Assembly (NCBI GenBank): GCA_014804675.1
Contig: JAAUZH010000007.1
Coordinates: 47,553 to 111,552 of the forward strand
Reading direction: 5' to 3'
DNA: 64,000 nucleotides
DNA from: Lachnospiraceae bacterium
Lineage (GTDB): Bacteria > Bacillota > Clostridia > Lachnospirales > Lachnospiraceae
Part shown: positions 53,149-61,490 of the stretch, piece by piece
Position numbering within the stretch: position 1 is the stretch's first letter
Layout: each line of letters starts with the position of its first letter
The notes under the pieces: model-generated
What the model was told of the DNA's origin: nothing
The model's database searches: none
What the model saw: the letters and a program-made list of their open reading frames with translations, nothing else
Made by a program: the position numbers and the translations under genes

Positions 53149-53273
53149 GCAATTTGTTGCAAACGTTAATTTTTAGTTGTAAAGGCAACCAATCAAGCAC
53201 CTTTCATATATGCTTTCAGACACCCTTTAACAAACATATGTCTTTTGGCACACCTTACAAATATAAGCTTACA

Positions 53274-55418
53274 CTAATTCATTTCTTCAAAATACAATTT
53301 CACTCTTTCTTCCATGCTGTCCACCGCTTCTTCCAAGGACTTTTGCTTCATAAAATAGGCGTTTGCCTCTTCACTGATGATGCTGCTTAACTGCTTATCA
53401 TATGTATATTCATATTTCAAAGAATGAAGAAGCTCCCAGAACTGCTCCTTTTCTTCCTCACTCATGGGTTTTAAGCTAAGCTCTACATCTTCATAGGTCA
53501 CGTCACAGTGATAAGGTCTGATTTCTTTTCCAGTCTTATCCACATAGGCTTCTGATGCCGACACCACTTTTAGCGCCCGCTCCATTGCATCCTTTTGCAC
53601 TGGAAAATAATCAGGATACACGGTATCATATTGAAACTGCTCTGTTAACAAAAACTTCAGAAACTCCCAGGCACCTTCTTTTTCATTTCCTGCGCTGCAG
53701 ATTCCTATGTTCATTCCCATACAGTGAAGTTCATTGCCACTTCCATCAGGAAGGGGATAGCCTACAAAGGCAGAATCCTCACCGAACATATGCTCATAAG
53801 TCAGTATGTCCTCAAATCCCATACACGTACCTGTCATAAGAAGAAATTGATTATTCTTCACGGATTCTGCCAGGCTTCTGTCTTCTGCATCTTGGGAAAG
53901 CCTTGCTGCAAAAAGCAGATATTCCTTTATCATTTCTTTGCTAAAAACAGCTCCTTCCCGGGATAGGTAACTGCACAAATGGCTTATTACCCCTTCTCTT
54001 GTTTCCTGAAAAAATACCCTCATTTGCTGCTGGTTGCTTAGTACTTCCTCAATCCTCTGCAGGCTGATTCCAATTTCATCTCCTGTCAGGGCAGTTCTTC
54101 CCACTGCCGTCCCAACAGCAAAGCCCGGTGTGATTTCATAGAGCCTGCCATCCGTTTCCAGTGTTCTTAATATATCCGGAAGAATATCTTCTCTTTTCAG
54201 TTCACTATCCTGATCTATGTATAAGTACAAATCTTCTAACAAACCTTTTTCCTCATATTGTTTTTTAGGAAGATTGTTCAGACAAAGCAAATCAAATCCT
54301 TCTCCACCTATCATTTCTGCATTTATCTTTGGCAGGGCATCCTCATAACTTTCATAATCCACTATTTCAATCCGATATTCTTCATTTGTACGATTAAACT
54401 TTGTAACCGCCGTCTTGATAAGCTGCGGAATACTCACTCCCGCCATTTTGAGTTCCATTCTATTATCTTTCTTTGTTCTTTTAGACAGCAGCAGGATACC
54501 ATTGATATTTTCAGGCATCCCTGTATTTGTGGTAGTACAAATAAAAGCATCGCTATCTAACTCGCAAATATTATCCAGAATTTCGCTGTTTAAGTCAGAC
54601 CGGTTCCAGTCCAGTAATTTGTATGTTTTCTTTTGGTCCAGACTATACCCATAAATCCCTTCCGAATCATAACAATAAAAGTCATAAACACCGCCTGAAG
54701 CCAGACGAAATACTGCTTCTTCCTTTATGGCAATCCGCTTGCTTATCTTCTTTTTGGTTGAATCAATGATTGCTATATTTGCTCCTTCTACTCCAAGGAT
54801 AGACAGAACAATACTTCCCTCCTTATCCTTTGCCATATCAATTGCCTGCAGTTCTTCATCTATTTTTACGATTAATTCACTCTTTTTATCCCAAATCAAT
54901 ATATTCAAATCGTCTAGTAGAAAATACAAATTATCTTCCCTATCCGTTAAGAATTTTATCACAACCTTATCCTTTAAATAGGGCGTCATATCTACTTCTT
55001 TTATCTGATTTCCCTGATCATCTATATATTCCACCGTATATCCTTTTGTCTCATCCGAAAGGTTTTCTTCTAAGAACAAGACTATATTCCCGCTCTCATC
55101 CAAATCAAACAGACGACACCGTTTCTTGCCAGATTCATAAGGAACTTCCGTTAACGTTTCCTCTTCCATAATATAAAGGTGCATTTCAACAGAACCCTGC
55201 TCCTGATTTCTCAGAAAAGTACCCATTACTATTTTTCCCTTTTCATTCCGAAGCTCATATATCAGCTCATTTTCCTTTAAATCCATTTCCAGGACCGTGC
55301 TCTCATAGCCCCCTTCCGGATTATCTTCCGGAACTATCGGTTCCTTCTGTGAGCAACCGATACTGCACAATAACATAAACAAAACCGCTACTTCGACTAT
55401 CCTTCGCAATGTTTTCAT
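53274..55418 (-). CDS. propeller-like plus solute-binding fusion lipoprotein (copy C)
   Basis: About 714 residues, third paralog. Start at ATG 55418 (MKTLRRIVEVAV) after GGGGG; a lipobox-like LCSIGC puts the lipidated Cys at about 22, so this copy is a lipoprotein where A and B are helix-anchored. Strand-repeat region to about 320, then a solute-binding domain (AVTKFNRTNEEYRIEIVDY, EKEGAWEFLKFLLTEQFQYD, MEERVKLYFEEMN). It stands downstream of a broken membrane gene and has no peptide gene of its own. Confidence 0.8.
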   Translation of the reverse strand: MKTLRRIVEVAVLFMLLCSIGCSQKEPIVPEDNPEGGYESTVLEMDLKENELIYELRNEKGKIVMGTFLRNQEQGSVEMHLYIMEEETLTEVPYESGKKRCRLFDLDESGNIVLFLEENLSDETKGYTVEYIDDQGNQIKEVDMTPYLKDKVVIKFLTDREDNLYFLLDDLNILIWDKKSELIVKIDEELQAIDMAKDKEGSIVLSILGVEGANIAIIDSTKKKISKRIAIKEEAVFRLASGGVYDFYCYDSEGIYGYSLDQKKTYKLLDWNRSDLNSEILDNICELDSDAFICTTTNTGMPENINGILLLSKRTKKDNRMELKMAGVSIPQLIKTAVTKFNRTNEEYRIEIVDYESYEDALPKINAEMIGGEGFDLLCLNNLPKKQYEEKGLLEDLYLYIDQDSELKREDILPDILRTLETDGRLYEITPGFAVGTAVGRTALTGDEIGISLQRIEEVLSNQQQMRVFFQETREGVISHLCSYLSREGAVFSKEMIKEYLLFAARLSQDAEDRSLAESVKNNQFLLMTGTCMGFEDILTYEHMFGEDSAFVGYPLPDGSGNELHCMGMNIGICSAGNEKEGAWEFLKFLLTEQFQYDTVYPDYFPVQKDAMERALKVVSASEAYVDKTGKEIRPYHCDVTYEDVELSLKPMSEEEKEQFWELLHSLKYEYTYDKQLSSIISEEANAYFMKQKSLEEAVDSMEERVKLYFEEMN

Positions 55419-55431
55419 ACCTTTCCCCCTT

Positions 55432-56004
55432 TTACCTGTCCCGCACCAGATAGCCGGTGCCGCAGGCAATCAGCCCGGAACCTGACAGGGAAATCAAAAC
55501 AATGACTGCCAAAGGTATTTTTTCCATGGAATTGAAGATGAACAGAAAGTTCCAAATATAAATAAGTATCAGAAACAATACCTTAACTGCCTTATGGGCA
55601 AACATCCCGTCGTCTTCTCTTTTGCATTTTTCCGTAAAGACAATGGCAGCCACAATAAACAAAACCGCAATGAGCACCTGAATAATACTTCGCGCCGTAC
55701 TTAAAGGCAGAAAATACCTGGGAAACTCATATAGAACATCTCTTATTCCTGTAAATATGGGATCTAGTTTAGGAAATTTCCCATATAAACCGGATACCTT
55801 GCATAAAAATTCTTTTTCGTAATAATTCCTTTTTCGATATATTCATCTAGTTTATTTTCCATTAAATGGTATTTCGTCGTTTGTTCTTCTGCCTGTGTTT
55901 TTAATTACTGATATTCCTGACCTGCTGTTTTTCCAAAATAAATCAACACATATAGAGACAAAACGAAAACAACAGGCAAGTAAAACTTTTTATCTTTTTC
56001 CATA
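55432..56004 (-). pseudogene. broken hypothetical membrane protein gene before copy C
   Basis: From ATG 56004 (MEKDKKFYLPVVFVLSLYVL) the frame meets a stop after about 32 codons, reads on in the same frame (LKTQAEEQTTKYHLMENKL…) to about 55770, and then a frameshift is needed to continue (KFPKLDPIFTGIRDVLYEFP…) into the 81-residue open frame ending at 55432. The product would have been about 190 residues with an N-terminal helix and two or three C-terminal helices. The 3' end overlaps the start region of copy C. Looks like the degenerate membrane partner of that cassette. Confidence 0.7.
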
Positions 56005-56063
56005 ATTTCTTAAATTCCCTCATATCTGTCCCTTCTTTCACCGTAAAATATTCTCATTCTTCC

Positions 56064-56159
56064 TTACCATAACCGATAACGCACATACTCCCAAATGCTT
56101 ACAAGGATGCCCCACATTTTTTCCATTACGCAAAGATACAAACAGAAAGCCACTGCCAA
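56064..56159 (-). CDS. candidate 31-residue hydrophobic peptide
   Basis: TTG start at 56159 with AAGGAG 9 nt upstream; reads as a hydrophobic helix followed by a Trp/Tyr/Arg-rich end (WGILVSIWEYVRYRLW). A longer reading from GTG 56201 is possible (45 residues). It lies downstream of a TTGACA-N17-CATAAC promoter-like pair (56238-56243 and 56215-56220) and upstream of the broken membrane gene. Very short, so uncertain. Confidence 0.25.
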   Translation of the reverse strand: MAVAFCLYLCVMEKMWGILVSIWEYVRYRLW

Positions 56160-56335
56160 TGCCAAAAGCTCCTTTCTTTTAATGCGTATTAACCGTACCA
56201 CTACTTATGACACAGTTATGCTATAGTGTTTGCTGGTTGTCAAGAGGGGCAGGAGAAACTTTCTTCCGGAGTCTGTCCTGCCTCTTTAACCACTCTTTCA
56301 AATTCTCATCATCTATCTTTCCTTCAGCTACAACA

Positions 56336-56380
56336 AAAAACTCTCCGATACACACAATCAATGAGTATCCGAGAGTTTTC
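56336..56380 (-). terminator. intrinsic terminator after agrD
   Basis: Arms 56337-56351 and 56365-56379 pair with one mismatch, followed on the minus strand by TTTTTTG, 55 bp after the agrD stop. The 56204-56434 stretch also holds an inverted repeat GGCAGGA/TCCTGCC (about 56247-56278) of unknown role and no other gene. Confidence 0.85.
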
Positions 56381-56434
56381 CGCACCAGTAGGATGCGAAT
56401 TTATCTCTCACACCCAACTCGTACTTATTCGTTC

Positions 56435-56584
56435 CTACTTCTTATTCTGCTCCACATACTTCTTCAAAGCTTCCGGCTCCTTTGGCTGATGCATATACCA
56501 AGCAGAAGCCTCCCCTGCGCTCGCTGCCGCAACCTTAGTTGTTACATCCACAATGAATTTTCTTATCTGATTTTTTTCCTGCAT
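56435..56584 (-). CDS. agrD: AgrD-type cyclic autoinducer precursor
   Basis: A 49-residue precursor: amphipathic N-terminal helix (MQEKNQIRKFIVDVTTKVAA), a middle part ASAGEA, the predicted five-residue ring SAWYM (28-32 region), and the acidic tail starting HQPKEPEAL that matches the AgrB recognition tail (PKEP/PKEL). The usual Cys at the ring's first position is Ser here, predicting a lactone instead of a thiolactone. The gene overlaps agrB by 22 nt and starts at ATG 56584 with GGAGG 11 nt upstream. The released autoinducer would be sensed by the kinase at 57376. Confidence 0.85.
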   Translation of the reverse strand: MQEKNQIRKFIVDVTTKVAAASAGEASAWYMHQPKEPEALKKYVEQNKK

Positions 56585-57162
56585 AAAATAGCAATCCTCC
56601 TTTTTACGACTGAAACAAGGGCAAGCATGTCCACCAATATTACCGTATAGCTTAACATAAGCCCAGCCTGAAATTTCATCCCAATGCACAATGCTGACAT
56701 CATGGTATAAGCAGCAGATAAATAAAATCCGTACTTTTTTGCTTTTCTTTTTTGCAGGGAAGTCAGCGGTTTATTTTCATTTTCCACAGGCATAAAAAAA
56801 TACCATACCAGGAAATGTATTAAAAATACAACTGCCAGACCAATCCAGTCAAAGTCCTTTACCGTAGTATGATATAATAATAACAGCACGCTATAACATA
56901 ATATCAAAGAAAGATTGCATGTAACGTAACTTCCTGCGTGATAGCCCCCTGACTGCTTCCTAATTGCTACAAAGCCTGTAAGAAATACAATGCTCGCCAT
57001 CCATTCATTGCATAAAAACCCTATCAGAAGTACAGATCCTATGTTTACCAGAGTCGCCAATATAATCTCCATACCATACTGGCAGATTTCCAACTGCTCC
57101 TTTTCTACCTTTTCAGCTATATGAAAATACTTTAAGAGAAATCCGGCGGTTTCTTTTATCAT
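56563..57162 (-). CDS. agrB: AgrB-type autoinducer-processing membrane protease
   Basis: A 199-residue integral membrane cysteine endopeptidase. The catalytic pair is His75 and Cys82 in SGGYHAGSYVTC, the same seven-residue spacing as in staphylococcal AgrB. Several helices follow. It should cut the AgrD tail and close the ring. A GAGG lies 9 nt before the ATG, directly after a terminator-like hairpin. It overlaps agrD by 22 nt. Confidence 0.95.
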   Translation of the reverse strand: MIKETAGFLLKYFHIAEKVEKEQLEICQYGMEIILATLVNIGSVLLIGFLCNEWMASIVFLTGFVAIRKQSGGYHAGSYVTCNLSLILCYSVLLLLYHTTVKDFDWIGLAVVFLIHFLVWYFFMPVENENKPLTSLQKRKAKKYGFYLSAAYTMMSALCIGMKFQAGLMLSYTVILVDMLALVSVVKRRIAILCRKKIR

Positions 57163-57180
57163 GCCCCATTTCCTCTTTCT

Positions 57181-57261
57181 AAAAAAAATCGGGGCTGAAA
57201 CTGGAAGTTAATGGCGGATGAAAGAATGTTAAACCTTTCGAAAATTCTGTGTTTCAGCCCC
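57181..57261 (-). terminator. terminator-like leader hairpin upstream of agrB
   Basis: GGGGCTGAAAC (57191-57201) and its perfect complement (57251-57261) enclose a 49-nt loop; on the minus strand the stem is followed by GATTTTTTTT, so it works as an intrinsic terminator just before the agrB ribosome binding site. It may terminate the agrC transcript, act as an attenuator of agrBD, or end a short RNA from the promoter at 57307-57335. Confidence 0.75.
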
Positions 57262-57306
57262 TTGGAACAGTTACTAATCGACGAATCATCAATTAGTACT
57301 GTATAT

Positions 57307-57375
57307 ATCCTATAATACTTTTTCTGTTTTTACAAGATTTCTGGGAAGTTTGGTAATTTTTAGGGAAGTTTGGTA
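57307..57375 (-). promoter_or_regulatory. agrBD promoter with 13-bp direct repeats (candidate LytTR sites)
   Basis: Two identical copies of GGGAAGTTTGGTA (57343-57355 and 57363-57375; plus-strand reading) spaced 20 bp, the second right after the agrC stop. Downstream on the minus strand: TTGTAA (57330-57335), 17-bp spacer, TAGGAT (57307-57312). LytTR-family regulators such as AgrA bind pairs of direct repeats about two turns apart just upstream of the -35 box. The repeat sequence is not a textbook AgrA site, so the assignment is inference. Confidence 0.55.
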
Positions 57376-58695
57376 TTATTTATCTAAATATAGCACAAAA
57401 CTGACACAAAATTTCCCCAACTCCTCCCAAACATCTACATGCCCTTCGTATTTTTTTACAATTTCCCTGATCGTCTTCATGCCATAGCCATGTCTTCCTT
57501 TATCGCCTTTACTTGTTTTCAACTCTTTGTTCTTTTTTAATATGGATTCTTCTATGGTATTTTTTATTTCCACATAAATCTTTTCATTGTCCTGAGACAT
57601 GGACAATTCAATCGCCCGCCTGCCCTCTACACGCTCACAGGCTTCCACTGCATTGTCCATGAGATTTCCTAACAAATTGCACAGTTCCATTTCATCCACT
57701 CCTGAAAATTCCTGTACCGAAGTCAGGCTCACATCTATGTTCTGTTCCCTGGCATAACTGATTTTCCGATTTAATATAGCATTGATATATTCATTATTTA
57801 TGTAGATTAGATTTTCCCGTTTATCTATGGATTCAATGAATTTTAACAGATATTCCTCCATCAATGAATACTTTTCCTGTGTCAGCAGATTTTCCAATAC
57901 ACTATAATGCTGTTTCATATCATGACGCATCTGCTTCATTTCATCATACTGCTGCTTTACTACTTTTGCATACTTTTTCTGGTATGCCGCCTGTTCCTTT
58001 AACAGCAGGTTTTCCGTTTCTATCTTTCTCTTTTTTGCCAGATTGTTCAGCATTCGAAAACAGATTACATTTAAAACTATCAATGAGCCGCAGGCACACA
58101 ACAGCCTGATTTTGTTGATTCCCTCCATTTTCTGGGACACGACTGTCTGGGTTATGCAAAAGAAAGCCAGCAGGGAAATCATAAATACAAGTGCAAATAT
58201 TTTTCCTTCACTTCTATTTAAAGGATTCCACTTCTCTTTTATTACATTGGCAAGGGTCTTTAAACAAACTGCCAACAAAACTTGTGTCAAAATCAACCCC
58301 AAAAACCGTTCCGGACAGATTGCCAATGCCAATGTGGCTCCATCAATGCCAGTTAATAGGCAAATTGTCAAAATAACACCTGTTGACACAAAGATTATAA
58401 CCAACTCTTCCAGCATCACAACCGGAAGCATAGCATACCATTTTCCTTCTAACATCACAGCTGCCCAAAGCCACTGTAAGAGAACAAATACTATTACTCC
58501 TATTCCCTCAAAACCAATGATGCTATTTGACAATACAAGCATAACCGCATACAAGATCGTTCCAATTATTTTAGTAATAATCGGCTTTTCTTTCCAATAT
58601 TTCACTTTATATATGCGAATCATAAAATCTGTTAAAATAAATGCCTGAATAATATTTATCAGATTTTCATAACAATTCCAAATCAATTCCTTCAT
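57376..58695 (-). CDS. agrC: AgrC-type GHKL sensor histidine kinase
   Basis: A 439-residue kinase: six or seven helices in residues 1-215, then a helical linker with phospho-accepting His258 in MRHDMKQHYS (the HPK10 pattern), N-box NLLGNLMDNAVEAC at about 341-354, and a G-box GRHGYGMKTI near 415. It is the receptor for the cyclic peptide. It overlaps the regulator gene by 4 nt. Confidence 0.93.
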   Translation of the reverse strand: MKELIWNCYENLINIIQAFILTDFMIRIYKVKYWKEKPIITKIIGTILYAVMLVLSNSIIGFEGIGVIVFVLLQWLWAAVMLEGKWYAMLPVVMLEELVIIFVSTGVILTICLLTGIDGATLALAICPERFLGLILTQVLLAVCLKTLANVIKEKWNPLNRSEGKIFALVFMISLLAFFCITQTVVSQKMEGINKIRLLCACGSLIVLNVICFRMLNNLAKKRKIETENLLLKEQAAYQKKYAKVVKQQYDEMKQMRHDMKQHYSVLENLLTQEKYSLMEEYLLKFIESIDKRENLIYINNEYINAILNRKISYAREQNIDVSLTSVQEFSGVDEMELCNLLGNLMDNAVEACERVEGRRAIELSMSQDNEKIYVEIKNTIEESILKKNKELKTSKGDKGRHGYGMKTIREIVKKYEGHVDVWEELGKFCVSFVLYLDK

Positions 58696-59423
58696 TTTAT
58701 GCTCCTTAAATATTTCATATAGGCAGCCACCACGCTTTTTTTGTAATTCCTGCTTAAGGAATAGGAATATCCGTCCTTTAGAATTACCGCCCCTTCTTTT
58801 TCCCGAATTCTGCCCACATAGCTTAAGTTCACCAGGGTCCTGCTGCTGATTCGGATAAAATCATATTCCTTCAACTTTTCTTCTGCAGCATTCAGACTTT
58901 CTCTTACCCGTAAGGTTTCTTCATCAGCCAGTTCATATTCCAAATAATTCTTTTCACTCTGTACTACTACAATATCGCTTACCGCTATCTCTTCCACAGT
59001 GCCATAGGGCAATGTGATATTGATTTTTCCATAGCTTTTCTTATATTCCTTCAGCTTTTCCACCACATGCACCAGCTGCGCTTCCAGGCTTTCCCCATTC
59101 TCTTTTCTTATAAAATGAAAAGGCTGATAGTCAAAACTTTCATAAACCAGCTCTTCTCTGGATGTGACAAATATAATGCTGATTTCCTTATTGCGTTCCT
59201 TCAATTCTTCCGCTGCTTGAAATCCATCTATATCCGGCATGGAAATATCAAGAAAAACCGCCTGAAAAGGTGTCGTTTTGTGACATTCCAACAAGTGCTT
59301 TCCCTCTGAAAATAATTCAATATGTACTGGAATCCCCTTTTCCAGAAAAATTCTGTCAAGCTGACTTGAAATAACGGAAAGCATTGCCTTATCATCATCA
59401 CAAACCGCTATTCTTAATATCAT
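58692..59423 (-). CDS. agrA: AgrA-type LytTR response regulator
   Basis: A 243-residue regulator: receiver domain (VCDDD acidic pocket, phospho-acceptor Asp59 in FLDISMPD) and a C-terminal LytTR DNA-binding domain (about 140-240; YLEYELADEETLRVRESL, FIRISSRTLVNLSYV). Start at ATG 59423 with AAGGAGG 7 nt upstream. First gene of the agr locus. Confidence 0.95.
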   Translation of the reverse strand: MILRIAVCDDDKAMLSVISSQLDRIFLEKGIPVHIELFSEGKHLLECHKTTPFQAVFLDISMPDIDGFQAAEELKERNKEISIIFVTSREELVYESFDYQPFHFIRKENGESLEAQLVHVVEKLKEYKKSYGKINITLPYGTVEEIAVSDIVVVQSEKNYLEYELADEETLRVRESLNAAEEKLKEYDFIRISSRTLVNLSYVGRIREKEGAVILKDGYSYSLSRNYKKSVVAAYMKYLRSIK

Positions 59424-59450
59424 ACTTCATCCTCCTTCCCCTATACCCCT

Positions 59451-59479
59451 ATTATAGGATAACTAACATTCTGCCTCAA
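59451..59479 (-). promoter_or_regulatory. agrAC promoter
   Basis: Minus strand TTGAGG (59474-59479), 17-bp spacer, TATAAT (59451-59456), 27 bp upstream of agrA. A TTGT…ACAA inverted repeat lies just upstream (about 59480-59500). Confidence 0.75.
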
Positions 59480-59562
59480 TTGTTTTTTTACAATATTTTC
59501 CATTTCTTTCACTTTTATCCATTAAAAGTCAGTATTTTGTTAAAATCCGACATCCGTAAAAG

Positions 59563-59615
59563 CATAAAAAACACCCTTTTGAACCATATCATTTGCTATC
59601 CTGGTTCAAAAGGGC
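59563..59615 (-). terminator. intrinsic terminator after galE
   Basis: CCCTTTTGAACC (59574-59585) and its perfect complement (59603-59614), 17-nt loop, followed on the minus strand by TGTTTTTT. Separates galE from the agr locus. Confidence 0.9.
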
Positions 59616-59641
59616 ATTCTTTTATCCAGTATTCCTAATTT

Positions 59642-60658
59642 TTATTCCTCAAATCCATTGGGATTCTGGCTCTGCCATCTCCATGCATCCTGGCACATTT
59701 CCTTAATGCCGTTTTCAGCAGTCCATCCAAGCTCTTTTTTAGCAAGAGAAGCATCTGCATAATTAGTTGCAATATCCCCCGCACGCCTCGGTTTTATTTC
59801 ATAGGGAATGGCAATTCCGGTAGCCTCTTCAAAATTCTTCACAATATCCAGCACGCTATAGCCGATTCCGGTACCCAGATTGTAGATTTTCAGGCCCGGA
59901 TTCTCTTTTACTTTCTCGATAGCTTTTACATGGCCTTTTGCAAGGTCCACCACATGAATATAATCTCTTACCCCGGTTCCATCCGGTGTGTCATAATCAT
60001 TCCCGAATACTCCCAGCTTTTCCAGCTTTCCTACCGCCACCTGAGTAATATAAGGCATCAGATTATTGGGTATGCCGTTTGGATTTTCTCCAATCTTACC
60101 GCTTTTGTGCGCTCCGATAGGATTGAAATAACGAAGCAGGATCACATTCCATTCATTATCTGCCTTATAAATATCGGTAAGCACCTGCTCCAGCATGGCC
60201 TTTGTCTGTCCGTAAGGATTGGTGATTTCTCCCTTGGGACATTCCTCCGTAACCGGAACCACTTCCGGCGCTCCATATACAGTAGCCGAGGAAGAAAAAA
60301 CAATATTTTTTACGTGATGATTTTTCATTACATCCAAAAGCAGCAAAGTTCCTGTAATATTATTATGATAATACTCCCAGGGCTTTTGTACGGACTCGCC
60401 TACTGCCTTTAATCCTGCAAAGTGAATACAGGAATCGATGGATTCCTTTTGGAACACAGTCTCCATGGCCGGCTTGTCCAAAATGTCTGCTTTATAAAAT
60501 TTCACAGGCTTCCCTGTAATCTCTTCCACCCTTTTTAACGATTTCTCACTGGAATTTGATAGATTGTCAACAACCACTACCTCATAACCTGCATTTTGTA
60601 ATTCTACCACAGTGTGGCTTCCGATAAAACCGGCGCCGCCTGTTACTAAAATTGCCAT
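59642..60658 (-). CDS. galE: UDP-glucose 4-epimerase
   Basis: A 338-residue short-chain dehydrogenase-type epimerase: NAD-binding GGAGFIGSHTV at residues 7-17, catalytic Ser/Thr in SSSATVYG and the YxxxK pair in NPYGQTK at about 148-154. Converts UDP-glucose and UDP-galactose into each other for the Leloir pathway or for glycan synthesis. Single gene; a TATAAT box lies near 60728-60735 on the minus strand. Confidence 0.96.
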   Translation of the reverse strand: MAILVTGGAGFIGSHTVVELQNAGYEVVVVDNLSNSSEKSLKRVEEITGKPVKFYKADILDKPAMETVFQKESIDSCIHFAGLKAVGESVQKPWEYYHNNITGTLLLLDVMKNHHVKNIVFSSSATVYGAPEVVPVTEECPKGEITNPYGQTKAMLEQVLTDIYKADNEWNVILLRYFNPIGAHKSGKIGENPNGIPNNLMPYITQVAVGKLEKLGVFGNDYDTPDGTGVRDYIHVVDLAKGHVKAIEKVKENPGLKIYNLGTGIGYSVLDIVKNFEEATGIAIPYEIKPRRAGDIATNYADASLAKKELGWTAENGIKEMCQDAWRWQSQNPNGFEE

Positions 60659-60793
60659 AATAATCCTCCTTTATAGCTTTTGCGCGATATTGTGATTTAT
60701 GGTTATAGTATTGCTTTCTAATGGTATATTATAGCAAAGAAATGAAGGTTTTGGAACTTATTTTTTTCATTTCTGTAATGTAATCTGCTGCTT

Positions 60794-61429
60794 CTAAAAA
60801 TAGCGGGGATGGATTTCTTCCGGCTTTTTCACAACAATCCGGTTAGCACAGTTTTCCTTGCGGCAGCTTTCACAAATGTGCCTGCATATTTCCTTTTTCT
60901 CTCTTGTGAGCTTTCCCAGAAATACCACGCTTTTTTGCGGCATAAGCATATATGCTTCATTATAGGTTACCTGGCTCTGGGAAAAATAATCAAAAATATC
61001 CTTGGTCTTATCCAAAGGATATTTTTCTCCCAAAAATTCATATTTGCTGATATACAGCCCTTCTTCCGCTTCTATCCGCTCTGCCAGCTTTTCATAAGCC
61101 TGATTCAGCAAGTCCAGGCTTAAGCATTCAATCACATAAGCAGACAATATATCCTGAGCCTCCAGATATAATTCCTGAAACCGGTCCAAGGGCTCCCCTA
61201 ATGTAACGATTGCTGCCAGAAAATGTTTTTCCTCTACAAATCCAAGCTGCTCCGGTCTTTTTTGCTTTGGACTAACAATCTCGTAAAATGCCTTGCTGTC
61301 TATTAGCGGTTTCAATGCCAGAAAAAAAGAGCATAAAACAGGTAAGTCTTCTTTTGAAAAATGGTAACGTTCCAACGTTCCCTTTATCTCTTGTTCCGAT
61401 AAATTCAAAGTAAGCTTTACCTGTTTCAT
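60794..61429 (-). CDS. protein resembling the B12-dependent methionine synthase activation domain
   Basis: A 211-residue cytoplasmic protein. The fold is suggested by the block LSAYVIECLSLDLLNQAYEKLAERI and the YPLDKTKDIFDYF segment, and the C terminus carries a Cys cluster (HICESCRKENCANRI) typical of small clostridial proteins of this class. Stand-alone versions may reactivate corrinoid enzymes in trans. Family placement is by pattern; moderate certainty. Lies alone between galE and the heavy-metal module. Confidence 0.55.
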   Translation of the reverse strand: MKQVKLTLNLSEQEIKGTLERYHFSKEDLPVLCSFFLALKPLIDSKAFYEIVSPKQKRPEQLGFVEEKHFLAAIVTLGEPLDRFQELYLEAQDILSAYVIECLSLDLLNQAYEKLAERIEAEEGLYISKYEFLGEKYPLDKTKDIFDYFSQSQVTYNEAYMLMPQKSVVFLGKLTREKKEICRHICESCRKENCANRIVVKKPEEIHPRYF

Positions 61430-61490
61430 GCCCGGTTCATTCTCTTTTCTCTGTGTTTATGTTCTCTTTCTTCCATGCCCTTCTGTCCGC

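Noticed and set aside
57943..58648. Plus-strand ORFs of 70-201 residues opposite agrC
   Set aside because: Shadows of the kinase gene; no RBS and no recognisable domains.
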